Source: a virus
Reading direction: 5' to 3' (one strand)
IMG/VR virus record: IMGVR_UViG_3300030102_003579
Span: 1-21,361 of that record
Length of the DNA stretch: 21,361 bases
Below, piece by piece: positions 7,226-13,250 of the stretch (position 1 is its first letter; each line of letters starts with the position of its first letter). The notes below the pieces were generated by a model, which did no database searches, was not told where the DNA came from, and saw only the letters and a program-made list of their open reading frames with translations. Made by a program: the position numbers and the translations under genes.

Positions 7226-7657
7226 TTATGCTCCTATGTTCTTCATGTGATTTGCCATTTCATTCGCCCGATTAGGAGTCTGTTTTGCCCATCTGGAATC
7301 GAGCATCTCATAGCTCGCACCAACCATATTTTCTTCTGACAAACATTTCCACATGTTGCGGAACTTGGATACCCCTGTTGGGCCCAGTTGAAATACCATC
7401 TCTATAATTATGTTTTTTGCTTCTTGCGGAATGCTCTCGCATCCGTTGTCCTTGCAAAGTCGGTTTGCTGCCTCTTCCGCTTTTGCAAAATCTTGTTCAA
7501 ATACTCTGTCGAGTTGTGCCTCTGTGTACTCAACATCATCCTCCCAGTAATCCTCTACACAAAGATGGCCGTATCCCACAGTTCGCTTTCCTAGCGTATC
7601 GAGATATACCTTTGTTCTAAATCCTTCGTGCTTCTTAATTGATTCTTTTACATTCAT
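7226..7657 (-). CDS. T4-type lysozyme, glycoside hydrolase family 24 endolysin
   Basis: 143 residues. A TTG two codons upstream is possible, but the ATG at 7657 overlaps the terL stop as TAATG, the rule in this operon. With that start the catalytic triad falls at Glu11, Asp20 and Thr26, the same numbers as in T4 lysozyme: HEGFRTKVYLDTLG then TVGYGHL. The C-terminal DSRWAKQTPNRA matches the conserved end of the family. It cleaves the beta-1,4 bond between N-acetylmuramic acid and N-acetylglucosamine. No signal peptide is present, so it needs a holin or acts within the virion. Its place inside the packaging/head operon is unusual for a pure lysis gene. Several Cys (in HLCVED, LCKDNGCES, MWKCLSE) are present. 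Confidence 0.92.
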   Translation of the reverse strand: MNVKESIKKHEGFRTKVYLDTLGKRTVGYGHLCVEDYWEDDVEYTEAQLDRVFEQDFAKAEEAANRLCKDNGCESIPQEAKNIIIEMVFQLGPTGVSKFRNMWKCLSEENMVGASYEMLDSRWAKQTPNRANEMANHMKNIGA

Positions 7658-9129
7658 TACCAATAACTCCCTTTCGGCCCTGTCGGCTCTTCAAATGGCA
7701 TATCCTGTGGATGTGATACCATAAACCCTTTTCTTAATCTTATCAATGCTTGTGTCATTGAATCAACCAAGTCATCATTCTTTGTGTTTGGAAACGCTGC
7801 TGCCTGTGAGACAACTGCTTCCGACTCGTCAGTATCCGGACACCATATTCTTCCGCTTTCAAACAAGGGTGCCACTGAGTGCACTCTTGCAAGTTTATCC
7901 ATTCTTTTTGGGTTAAATGGTGTAATCGGTATACCCGTTCTCATCAACTCCTGCACCAGAGATAAACCACTCGCCTTTGCCTCAACGAGAACTTGGTCTG
8001 GTTGCATATCGTTGTATAATCGTATCGCTGCATTCTTTAGTTCCGGAAAGGTTAACCTCTCCCTAAAGGAATCTAATAGAAATACATTGAAACCGCCTTG
8101 TCCATTAAATACTCCCCATGTGGTACATGCAGAATAATCTGATGTGCTTGACGCTGTATATGCTGTATCCCATGATTGTATGACATACTCAATATTGGGC
8201 ATCTTTTCTTTTGACCAATACTTCCACCACCACCTCTTTATGACGTTACCCTCTTCAATCGATGGTGTCTGGTTATAGAGAGATGTCCACTCTCTTGTTC
8301 CTACAGTCTTTTTAATTTCTTCTAACCGCTCTATTGGATATGCATCTTCCCATAGGGGGTCGCCCTCTTCTAGTCCGAGCATTTCGGCCGTTGTACTGTT
8401 TAGGATAGCAGGAAATTCTACTACATCCCAACCTTCGTGTCCTGTTTCCTTCAAAACCCATCCCGCTAGGTCATCCTCATGCCATCTGGTCTGTATTAGT
8501 ATTACAGACCCATTCGGCATAAGTCTGGTATAAGCCGTAGACCTGTACCAGTCGAGTAGGTTCTTTCTCATTGCTTGAGAATCTGCTTCCTCCCTGCCTT
8601 TTATGGGGTCATCAATAAGCAATAAGTGTGCACCACGCCCTGTGATTGCAGAGCCTGCACCCACAGCGTAGTAAACTCCACCCCTCGTAGTGTGAAATCG
8701 CCTAACACTAGCTGAATCCGTAGCTAGTTTTGTATCAGAAAATATATTACTATAATTTTCTGCCTGTAATTGGTTCCTAACCTTCCTTCCGAAGTCATCT
8801 GCAAGGTCTTGTGCGTAGGTAGAGCAGATAATATACTTATCTGGGTTCCTTCCCATAAACCAAGCCGGGAAAAACTCCGATGTAAGTATCGATTTTCCGT
8901 GTCTGGGAGGCATAAATATAGCTAGCCTCTTAATTTCCCCCCTCTCTACAGCCTCTAATTTGCTTGCTAGAAGCTTTATATGCGGTGGGGACTTATAATT
9001 GTCCATCTGAAACTTTGCATAGCCTAATAATGAGTTTTTAGCGTCTTCTCTTGACTCTAATTCTCGTACTTGCTCTACAAGTTCAGTTAACTTTGCTATC
9101 TTTTGTTGTGTTTCTTTTGATATACTCAT
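7657..9129 (-). CDS. terL: Terminase large subunit (ATPase-nuclease)
   Basis: 490 residues, ATG at 9129. The ATPase domain has Walker A MPPRHGKS at 73-80, Walker B LLLIDDP at 169-175 and the coupling motif ILIQTRW at about 210-216. The RNase-H-like nuclease domain has Asp321 in QSWDTAY, Asp331 in STSDYSA, Glu383 in LVEAKASG and the C-terminal NDDLVDSM at about 451-458. It pumps DNA through the portal and makes the cuts that start and end packaging. No strong Shine-Dalgarno precedes the ATG. Instead a 7-bp GC-rich hairpin (9137-9162) lies just upstream of the start, which may tune translation. The lysozyme follows with a TAATG overlap. Confidence 0.96.
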   Translation of the reverse strand: MSISKETQQKIAKLTELVEQVRELESREDAKNSLLGYAKFQMDNYKSPPHIKLLASKLEAVERGEIKRLAIFMPPRHGKSILTSEFFPAWFMGRNPDKYIICSTYAQDLADDFGRKVRNQLQAENYSNIFSDTKLATDSASVRRFHTTRGGVYYAVGAGSAITGRGAHLLLIDDPIKGREEADSQAMRKNLLDWYRSTAYTRLMPNGSVILIQTRWHEDDLAGWVLKETGHEGWDVVEFPAILNSTTAEMLGLEEGDPLWEDAYPIERLEEIKKTVGTREWTSLYNQTPSIEEGNVIKRWWWKYWSKEKMPNIEYVIQSWDTAYTASSTSDYSACTTWGVFNGQGGFNVFLLDSFRERLTFPELKNAAIRLYNDMQPDQVLVEAKASGLSLVQELMRTGIPITPFNPKRMDKLARVHSVAPLFESGRIWCPDTDESEAVVSQAAAFPNTKNDDLVDSMTQALIRLRKGFMVSHPQDMPFEEPTGPKGSYW

Positions 9130-9136
9130 ATTGGTC

Positions 9137-9162
9137 GGGGTCTATCGTTTCTGACAGACCCC
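9137..9162 (-). promoter_or_regulatory. Hairpin in the terL leader
   Basis: GGGGTCT (9137-9143) and AGACCCC (9156-9162) are perfectly complementary with a 12-base loop. The hairpin ends 8 bases before the terL ATG, where a ribosome site would be expected and none of good quality is seen. It could control terL translation, or be part of a packaging site. On the plus strand it is not followed by a T-run. Confidence 0.5.
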
Positions 9163-9768
9163 TTCTTATCATAATTTGGGAGGAATTATGAAACTATATT
9201 AAAAAAAATCTGTGTATCGGTACCTTTTTTACCATACCCCCTTTTCCCTGCTAGCATGGTAAGTCACTATCCCTTGTATGGATGTTAGTAAGACGACACG
9301 ACATGGGGGGTGGGGGTCAATATTATGCAAATGCCTAATATGGATGTTGCCCATATACCTATAAAAAGCAATTTATATGCATTGATGATAGGATTAGTTC
9401 CGATAATTAAGTCTTATCACAAGTAATTACAAATACATTATCCTTATTTATCAAATACTTACTAGGATATGTTACAATAATAAAACTTATCGTAACTTAT
9501 AATTAGTACATCAAGACTTATTATATATACCTCACAGCAATGCAGGATTATCTGGCAGTATTGATAGCAAATCTGAAAGATTTTCTGCACTCAGAGTGTC
9601 AGCAAAAAAGTAATTTATAGAACTTTATCTCGGCAGGTTTTTACATGAGATAACACTACTTATCGAGGGTATATACTTTCAACTAATAGAACGTCTTCTA
9701 ACTGCCAACCCTGTAACCTATCGTTTCAGTTACATCTAAGAATATATAATAGTAAAATTTTATAATAA
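9163..9768. other. Noncoding, very AT-rich region between terL and the zinc-protein genes
   Basis: About 600 bases without a credible gene. Visible elements: on the plus strand a perfect GGGAGGAATT ribosome site before a 4-codon frame (ATG at 9188, TAA at 9200-9202); TATGGATGTT twice (9277-9286, 9339-9348), the second inside a short inverted repeat (ATATGG/CCATAT); an isolated G-rich run, six G, T, five G (9305-9316), striking in this AT-rich DNA; and GTAAC/GTTAC arms around 9714-9732. Its location just upstream of terL fits a packaging-recognition, promoter or origin region, but none can be assigned. Confidence 0.5.
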
Positions 9769-9984
9769 CTAAACACTATCTAAAAAGTCTAATGTATCAG
9801 TTGGTGAACTCTTAGTTGGCTTCCAATGTTTAAGACAATAGAACTTAACATCTAGTCCGTTACTTGCATCTATGAATGCAACATCCTCTTCCATACAATC
9901 TGTATGACTGCATGTTTTAATTTTTTTTAATTCCTCTGCGTTTTTGTTTTTGTATGCGTCAATGAACTCTGTGTAAGTAACCAT
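9769..9984 (-). CDS. Small zinc-finger-like protein
   Basis: 71 residues, ATG at 9984 in a TAATG overlap with the metallothionein-like gene. An N-terminal helix (YTEFIDAYKNKNAEELKKIK) is followed by Cys25, His27 and Cys30, and later Cys50 with His53 (YCLKHWKP). This is a plausible single zinc site of the C-x4-C...C-x2-H type. It is the last gene of a three-gene operon and is followed by the noncoding region before terL. Its function is unknown; a small nucleic-acid- or protein-binding zinc protein is a guess from the ligands. Confidence 0.72.
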   Translation of the reverse strand: MVTYTEFIDAYKNKNAEELKKIKTCSHTDCMEEDVAFIDASNGLDVKFYCLKHWKPTKSSPTDTLDFLDSV

Positions 9985-10145
9985 TAGTGTATAGTTGGCT
10001 TTTCAATATCCATGAGGAACTCAAACTCTACTGTTCTCTCTAACTCTTTACACTTGCATTCTTCAGCAGTGCATTCTTGTTGACTACAGCATTGCTCTTT
10101 ACATTCACACACACAACCAAATTGATGTCGTAACATTGTGAGCAT
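9984..10145 (-). CDS. Metallothionein-like Cys-rich peptide
   Basis: 53 residues, ATG at 10145. Both ends are TAATG overlaps with neighbouring genes, which decides this start over a second ATG three codons later. Eight Cys fall within 22 residues (positions 11, 13, 15, 19, 20, 25, 30, 32) in C-x-C, C-C and C-x-C patterns: CVCECKEQCCSQQEC then EECKCKE. Such clustering without aromatic residues between Cys is the hallmark of metallothioneins, which chelate Zn, Cu or Cd through thiolates. The remaining 20 residues are acidic/hydrophobic and not metallothionein-like. It could instead be a structural zinc cluster that pairs with the next gene product. Confidence 0.75.
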   Translation of the reverse strand: MLTMLRHQFGCVCECKEQCCSQQECTAEECKCKELERTVEFEFLMDIEKPTIH

Positions 10146-10690
10146 TAATTTAGTTTATCTTTTTTCTGTTGTACTAAGTCTGCATTGATAGATGCATATA
10201 ACTCTTTAATGTGTTCTTTTAGTTTTGTTACATCCTCCGAGTCATAAGCAACATGTCCGGATATACTTGTAGGATTGCCTTGTAATAGGTTTGCAAGTTT
10301 GCTTGCTTCTGTTCCTGCTTTTACCATTGTTAAAATTTGTTCTGGTTTAGTTATGTCAGTGCCAACATTTTTTCTGAGTGCATCGAGTACCTTATCAAGT
10401 GCTAGTGTTGATGTCTCTTTTAGTTGGTCTGTTATCTGTTCTAACTCTACTGCTTTTTTATCAACTATTTTTTCCATTGCTTTTTCATTTGCTCGACTGT
10501 CTACGATTGTACTTTGTTCAATCCAATTTTCTTTTTTTGAATATCTAAATATTGTTGCGAGTGATGGTAATGTTTTTTTGTTTTTATATTTCTCTTTTAA
10601 ATCTTTATGCAATCGTCTTATGCTTCTTTGACCTTTGGGCATTTGAAAATATAAATTTCTAAAGTTATCAATTGTAATATTTGCTTTCAT
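10145..10690 (-). CDS. Probable terminase small subunit (HTH DNA-binding)
   Basis: 181 residues, ATG at 10690. Residues about 20-58 (QRSIRRLHKDLKEKYKNK, then LPSLATIFRYSKKENWIEQ) form a helix-turn-helix of the kind found at the N-terminus of small terminases. A long charged helical region (about 60-135) for oligomerisation follows, with a C-terminal helix. Its size, domain order and position upstream of terL support the call. Two tiny genes and a 640-base gap separate it from terL, which is not usual. The alternative is an unrelated HTH regulator. No other small-terminase candidate is in the window. Confidence 0.6.
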   Translation of the reverse strand: MKANITIDNFRNLYFQMPKGQRSIRRLHKDLKEKYKNKKTLPSLATIFRYSKKENWIEQSTIVDSRANEKAMEKIVDKKAVELEQITDQLKETSTLALDKVLDALRKNVGTDITKPEQILTMVKAGTEASKLANLLQGNPTSISGHVAYDSEDVTKLKEHIKELYASINADLVQQKKDKLN

Positions 10691-10718
10691 GAGACGTACC
10701 TTATGGATTGTATATTTA

Positions 10719-10764
10719 TTGGTACATAAAATAATTAATAAATATAGTGAACTTTATAGCTACA
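10719..10764 (+). promoter_or_regulatory. Likely rightward promoter with repeated 20-base element
   Basis: TTGGTA (10719-10724), an 18-base spacer and TATAGT (10743-10748) form a sigma70-like promoter reading toward the plus-strand genes. It overlaps the 20-mer TAGTGAACTTTATAGCTACA (10745-10764), which recurs with 18 of 20 identical bases at 15317-15336 in front of another plus-strand gene. The repeat may be the true promoter or regulator site. Confidence 0.45.
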
Positions 10765-11197
10765 TTTTAATTTTTTATTTTGGTAAATTTTGCACTCTTT
10801 TTTACATATCTTATATAAGTAGTTATTAATTATCCTTAATTACTGCCGATTATTAGGTATTGTAAATAAGTAAAAAATGCTTAAATAGTTCTTATAGATT
10901 TGATTTTTTGGCGAAAGTCTTTTTTGTACCACTTAGCATATAACAAAAAATACCGAGTATACTCTGGTTGCCCTCCGTGTCCAAAGGGGAGGGGGTAGGT
11001 TTAGCTTTCCCTCCAGTTTATATTTCTACACTGTATCGAACATCGGTCTCTAGAGCATATCACTTAGACCAACATTGCAAGAGAGGAGTCGAGCAGAAAA
11101 TCTTCTCTGGATTTTATTTTTGTCAGTCTCTGACAGTGGCAAAAAAATTAAAGAGCAATTTGTCTTGGGGATGATTTTATTTATTTCAGTTTCTTAT
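10765..11197. other. Noncoding divergent region with competing hairpins
   Basis: No convincing gene; the one open frame here (10968-11174) starts at TTG without a ribosome site. A second possible plus-strand promoter is TTGCAC (10790-10795) with a TATATA about 16 bases later. A purine block GGGGAGGGGG (10986-10995) can pair through GGAGGG with either of two CCCTCC copies, upstream (10971-10976) or downstream (11009-11014). A small hairpin TGTCAG/CTGACA lies near 11119-11133. The region probably contains transcript leaders. Confidence 0.5.
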
Positions 11198-11218
11198 GAG
11201 GGCCATTCATTGGCCCTC
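11198..11218 (+). terminator. Perfect hairpin GAGGGCCA/TGGCCCTC
   Basis: An 8-bp perfect stem (11198-11205 with 11211-11218) and a 5-base loop, followed by a U-poor sequence (TACTATTTTATC). It may be a weak terminator or, like the hairpins before the two ribozymes downstream, an RNA 3'-end-protecting element. It directly precedes a structured RNA candidate. Confidence 0.5.
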
Positions 11219-11231
11219 TACTATTTTATCA

Positions 11232-11367
11232 TTGAGCATTAGACCATGAAAGTGACCGATGTGTATGAGTGGGCAAGAAGTTGCAGTTATTTTGCAGATA
11301 ACTAATATACACACTCCCCACTAACAAAACATACGCAGACCGAACTATGAACTTATCTAATGCTCAA
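11232..11367 (+). ncRNA. Candidate structured RNA, rod-like, closed by 12-bp stem
   Basis: TTGAGCATTAGA (11232-11243) is perfectly complementary to TCTAATGCTCAA (11356-11367). Inside, GTGTATG (11261-11267) pairs with CATACGC (11330-11336, one G-U), and AGTGGG (11268-11273) with CCCACT (11317-11322), with an A-rich bulge. At the tip AGTTAT (11285-11290) pairs with ATAACT (11298-11303). All stems nest. No reading frame of note crosses it. It resembles no riboswitch or ribozyme core that I recognise. It may be a stand-alone small RNA or a leader of the small-gene operon. Confidence 0.6.
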
Positions 11368-11368
11368 C

Positions 11369-11424
11369 GATGCAATAGTGCATCAACAAGAGGAAGGCAG
11401 TCACCACAGGTCACCCTTCCTCTT
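11369..11424 (+). other. Two consecutive perfect hairpins before the first plus-strand gene
   Basis: GATGCA/TGCATC (11369-11374 and 11379-11384, 4-base loop) is followed by AAGAGGAAGG (11388-11397) paired with CCTTCCTCTT (11415-11424), 10 perfect base pairs with a 17-base loop. There is no U-tract after the second, so termination is uncertain. They extend the structured RNA at 11232-11367 and may protect its 3' end or regulate the gene that starts 33 bases later. Confidence 0.55.
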
Positions 11425-11456
11425 AAATTAATTTATTAACTAGATTGGAATTAATT

Positions 11457-11681
11457 ATGGAAGCAAAAATATTAATACCTAGTAGAAAATGTTTTTACAG
11501 AAAAGATATTCCTACAGGTTTTAAAGGAGATAGATTTAGCATCACTCAAGGTAGTAACTTATTATATCTAGCTTGGGATAATTATGATGGTGAGGTTATC
11601 GCATCTAACATGAACTTAACTAAGCTTAAAAATTCTATTCATGATTACATAGAAAATGCTTATCACTTAGAGGAGGAATAA
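11457..11681 (+). CDS. Small phage protein, unknown function
   Basis: 74 residues from ATG at 11457; a TTG four codons upstream is less likely. A weak GGA lies upstream. It contains LIPSRKCFYRKDIPTGFKGDRFSITQG in its first half, then YLAWDNYDGEVIASNMNLTKLKNSIHDYIENAYHLEEE. This is a beta-rich start followed by a helical, acidic C-terminus. The sequence AGGAGGAA that encodes its last residues is the ribosome site of the next gene. No family was recognised. Confidence 0.72.
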   Translation: MEAKILIPSRKCFYRKDIPTGFKGDRFSITQGSNLLYLAWDNYDGEVIASNMNLTKLKNSIHDYIENAYHLEEE

Positions 11682-11682
11682 T

Positions 11683-11862
11683 ATGGATAAGATTTTATAC
11701 GTTAAGAAAAAAAATGTTTATGGCAATGAACTTGTCTATCCTGTTTGCAAGGATGCAAAACTTTTTGCTAATTTAACTAAGCAAAAAACTTTAAGCACAG
11801 ATGATATAGCAAGAATTAAATCTCTTGGTTATGTCTTTAAACATGTTGAGGAAAAAATATAA
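11683..11862 (+). CDS. Conserved small phage protein with YGNELVYP motif
   Basis: 59 residues, ATG at 11683 with a strong AGGAGGAAT ribosome site, too short for many gene finders. Motifs MDKILYVKKKNVYGNELVYP, then VCKDAKLFANLTKQKTLSTDD and IKSLGYVF, match a family I recall from many marine phages (YGN-L-YP, a Cys, then F-A-L...KTL). No function is known to me. Its stop overlaps the next start (TAATG). Confidence 0.78.
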   Translation: MDKILYVKKKNVYGNELVYPVCKDAKLFANLTKQKTLSTDDIARIKSLGYVFKHVEEKI

Positions 11863-11939
11863 TGCCTAGTTGGATGCTCTTATTTATATTTATTATCAAT
11901 GTGTTTTTGTTTTTAACTGTTCAATGGGTAAACTTATGA
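11862..11939 (+). CDS. 25-residue single-span membrane peptide
   Basis: ATG at 11862 overlaps the upstream TAA, and its TGA overlaps the next ATG (ATGA). After MPSW it is essentially one hydrophobic helix (MLLFIFIINVFLFLTVQW). Small phage membrane peptides include holins, antiholins and host-modifying peptides. The overlaps on both sides argue that it is translated, but no function can be assigned. Confidence 0.55.
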   Translation: MPSWMLLFIFIINVFLFLTVQWVNL

Positions 11940-12073
11940 CTCTTGAGGAAAAGAAAAAACTTATTAATGACTACATGAGCAAATGTCCATTTATAGAAAA
12001 GTATGACATTGTTGTTATTGACGATGAATGGGCAAGAGTAGAATTAGATATTGCGTTTGACTCAGATAAATAA
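11936..12073 (+). CDS. 45-residue acidic phage protein, unknown
   Basis: The ATG at 11936 overlaps the upstream stop (ATGA); an in-frame ATG at 11924 is an alternative. Sequence: TLEEKKKLINDYMSKC helix, then strands YDIVVIDDEWARVELDIAFDSDK. It resembles small two-state alpha/beta proteins, without recognised motifs. Its stop is followed within five bases by the perfect hairpin that leads into the first hammerhead ribozyme. Confidence 0.62.
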   Translation: MTLEEKKKLINDYMSKCPFIEKYDIVVIDDEWARVELDIAFDSDK

Positions 12074-12077
12074 TTTC

Positions 12078-12100
12078 AAGGCAGGGTTTATCCCTGCCTT
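12078..12100 (+). terminator. 9-bp hairpin immediately 5' of hammerhead 1
   Basis: AAGGCAGGG (12078-12086) pairs perfectly with CCCTGCCTT (12092-12100), loop TTTAT. No U-tract follows; instead the ribozyme begins at the next base. Ribozyme cleavage would leave this hairpin six bases from the new 3' end of the upstream mRNA, so it probably blocks 3' exonucleases in place of terminating transcription. Confidence 0.65.
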
Positions 12101-12152
12101 ACTGTCAGATACAATTAGTATCTCTGATGAGACTTAGTATAGTCGAAACAGT
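12101..12152 (+). ncRNA. Type III hammerhead ribozyme, upstream of DUF932
   Basis: All conserved parts are in order. Stem III 5' strand ACTG (12101-12104), then T12105 and C12106 give the canonical GUC triplet, with cleavage after C12106. Stem I is AGATAC (12107-12112) with GTATCT (12118-12123), loop AATTA. The core CTGATGA is at 12124-12130. Stem II is GACT (12131-12134) with AGTC (12141-12144), loop TAGTAT. Then GAAA (12145-12148) and stem III 3' strand CAGT (12149-12152). Strand order and triplet are those of the sTRSV hammerhead. The 10.1-11.1 pair is G-C as required. It ends 29 bases before the DUF932 ATG, so cleavage would create the 5' end of that mRNA. Confidence 0.94.
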
Positions 12153-12181
12153 CTTTATTAACTTAATTAAGGGAGCAGATT

Positions 12182-13216
12182 ATGAAATCTCAATTAAAAC
12201 TAGACGAACTAGCAAGACAATTAATGACTCAAAAAAAGAAGGATGTCATTGTTGATACTGCTAATGTACAATTTAATGCAAACGGAAATAATACTTTATA
12301 CCTTGCAGAAATTGACGAAGCATTCAAAGTCAATGACGTTGCATTAAATCAAATAGCAACAAAGATTGGCTTATCTAAAAAGTATTTAGATAAAATGATG
12401 GATGGTCATAAGAGTATTTTGCAGGACAATATAAACTATTGGTTTAGAAATACTCCAAAGCAACAAATGGTTAGAACTATTGATGGAACTGCAAGAGCAT
12501 TTTTATCTGACAAATATAAGAGAGTCGATAACGATATGATTGCACAACAAGTGTTGCCAATTCTTTTAGATAAGAAATACAATATTTTATCTTGTGCTAT
12601 TACAGATACTAAAATGTACATCAAAGCTAGTTTACCATCTCTACAAAGAGAGGTTAACAAGGGTGACGTTGTTGAGTCTGGTGTTATTATTTCTAATTCT
12701 GAGGTTGGACATGGTAGTGTTAACATATCACCATTTATTAATAGACTTGTTTGTCTAAATGGTATGGTGGTTAATGATGCTAGATTAAATTCAAGGCACT
12801 TAACATCAAGTCAAGCTACAATTGATGGTGTTTATGAAATACTTTCAGATGAAGCAAAACAGTTAGACTCTCAAGCTTTACTTGCAAAAGTAAAAGACGT
12901 AGTTTTATCTACAAGTGACGAGGTCAGATTTGGACAGCAAGTGCAAAAAATGACAGATGCATCTGAGGTTAAAATCAAAAGACCTAAAAAAGTTATTGAG
13001 ATATTAGAAAACAAATTTGACTTATCAAAAGATGAAGGCGAAAATATTTTAGAAAACTTAATGAATAGAGATGACAAACAACCAATGGCAAACCTTTGGT
13101 CAGTTGTTAATTCTATTACAGCACTTGGTAACACTATTGAAGACTACGATAGAGGTACTAAAATGCAAGAGATTGGCGGTAGATTATTAGATATGCCAGA
13201 ACTTATTGCAGCATAA
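12182..13216 (+). CDS. DUF932 family phage protein
   Basis: 344 residues, ATG at 12182 preceded by AAGGGAGCAG. Family features visible: an N-terminal helical part, a central domain with AFLSDKYKRVDND (about 105-117), and IISNSEVGHGSVNISPFINRLVCLNGMVV (in pieces, about 168-197), the most conserved part of DUF932/YfjQ-like proteins. A C-terminal helical part has NLWSVVNSITALGNT. The family is widespread in phages and plasmids and has no established biochemical function; links to DNA replication or recombination are suggested by context only. The gene is flanked on each side by a hairpin plus hammerhead ribozyme, so its mRNA may be released as a separate unit. It is the largest gene of this operon. 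Confidence 0.88.
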   Translation: MKSQLKLDELARQLMTQKKKDVIVDTANVQFNANGNNTLYLAEIDEAFKVNDVALNQIATKIGLSKKYLDKMMDGHKSILQDNINYWFRNTPKQQMVRTIDGTARAFLSDKYKRVDNDMIAQQVLPILLDKKYNILSCAITDTKMYIKASLPSLQREVNKGDVVESGVIISNSEVGHGSVNISPFINRLVCLNGMVVNDARLNSRHLTSSQATIDGVYEILSDEAKQLDSQALLAKVKDVVLSTSDEVRFGQQVQKMTDASEVKIKRPKKVIEILENKFDLSKDEGENILENLMNRDDKQPMANLWSVVNSITALGNTIEDYDRGTKMQEIGGRLLDMPELIAA

Positions 13217-13226
13217 ATTATTTTAG

Positions 13227-13250
13227 ACAGCAGGGATTTTTCCCTGCTGT
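13227..13250 (+). terminator. 10-bp hairpin immediately 5' of hammerhead 2
   Basis: ACAGCAGGGA (13227-13236) pairs perfectly with TCCCTGCTGT (13241-13250), loop TTTT. It begins 10 bases after the DUF932 stop and shares its last base with stem III of the ribozyme. No U-tract follows. The same arrangement as at 12078-12100 suggests a protected 3' end after ribozyme cleavage. Confidence 0.65.

Noticed and set aside
7388-7620. Plus-strand open frames opposite the lysozyme gene
   Set aside because: Antisense shadows of a gene with intact catalytic residues; no ribosome sites.
9188-9202. GGGAGGAATT ribosome site followed by a 4-codon frame
   Set aside because: A perfect site but only Met-Lys-Leu-Tyr; could be a remnant or leader peptide, not enough to call a gene.
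10930-11130. Possible tRNA or tmRNA in the divergent region
   Set aside because: No cloverleaf, no T-arm consensus and no acceptor stem could be assembled.
10968-11174. 68-codon plus-strand open frame in the divergent noncoding region
   Set aside because: Starts at TTG without a ribosome site, atypical composition, and spans the competing hairpins and another stem; more likely untranslated leader.
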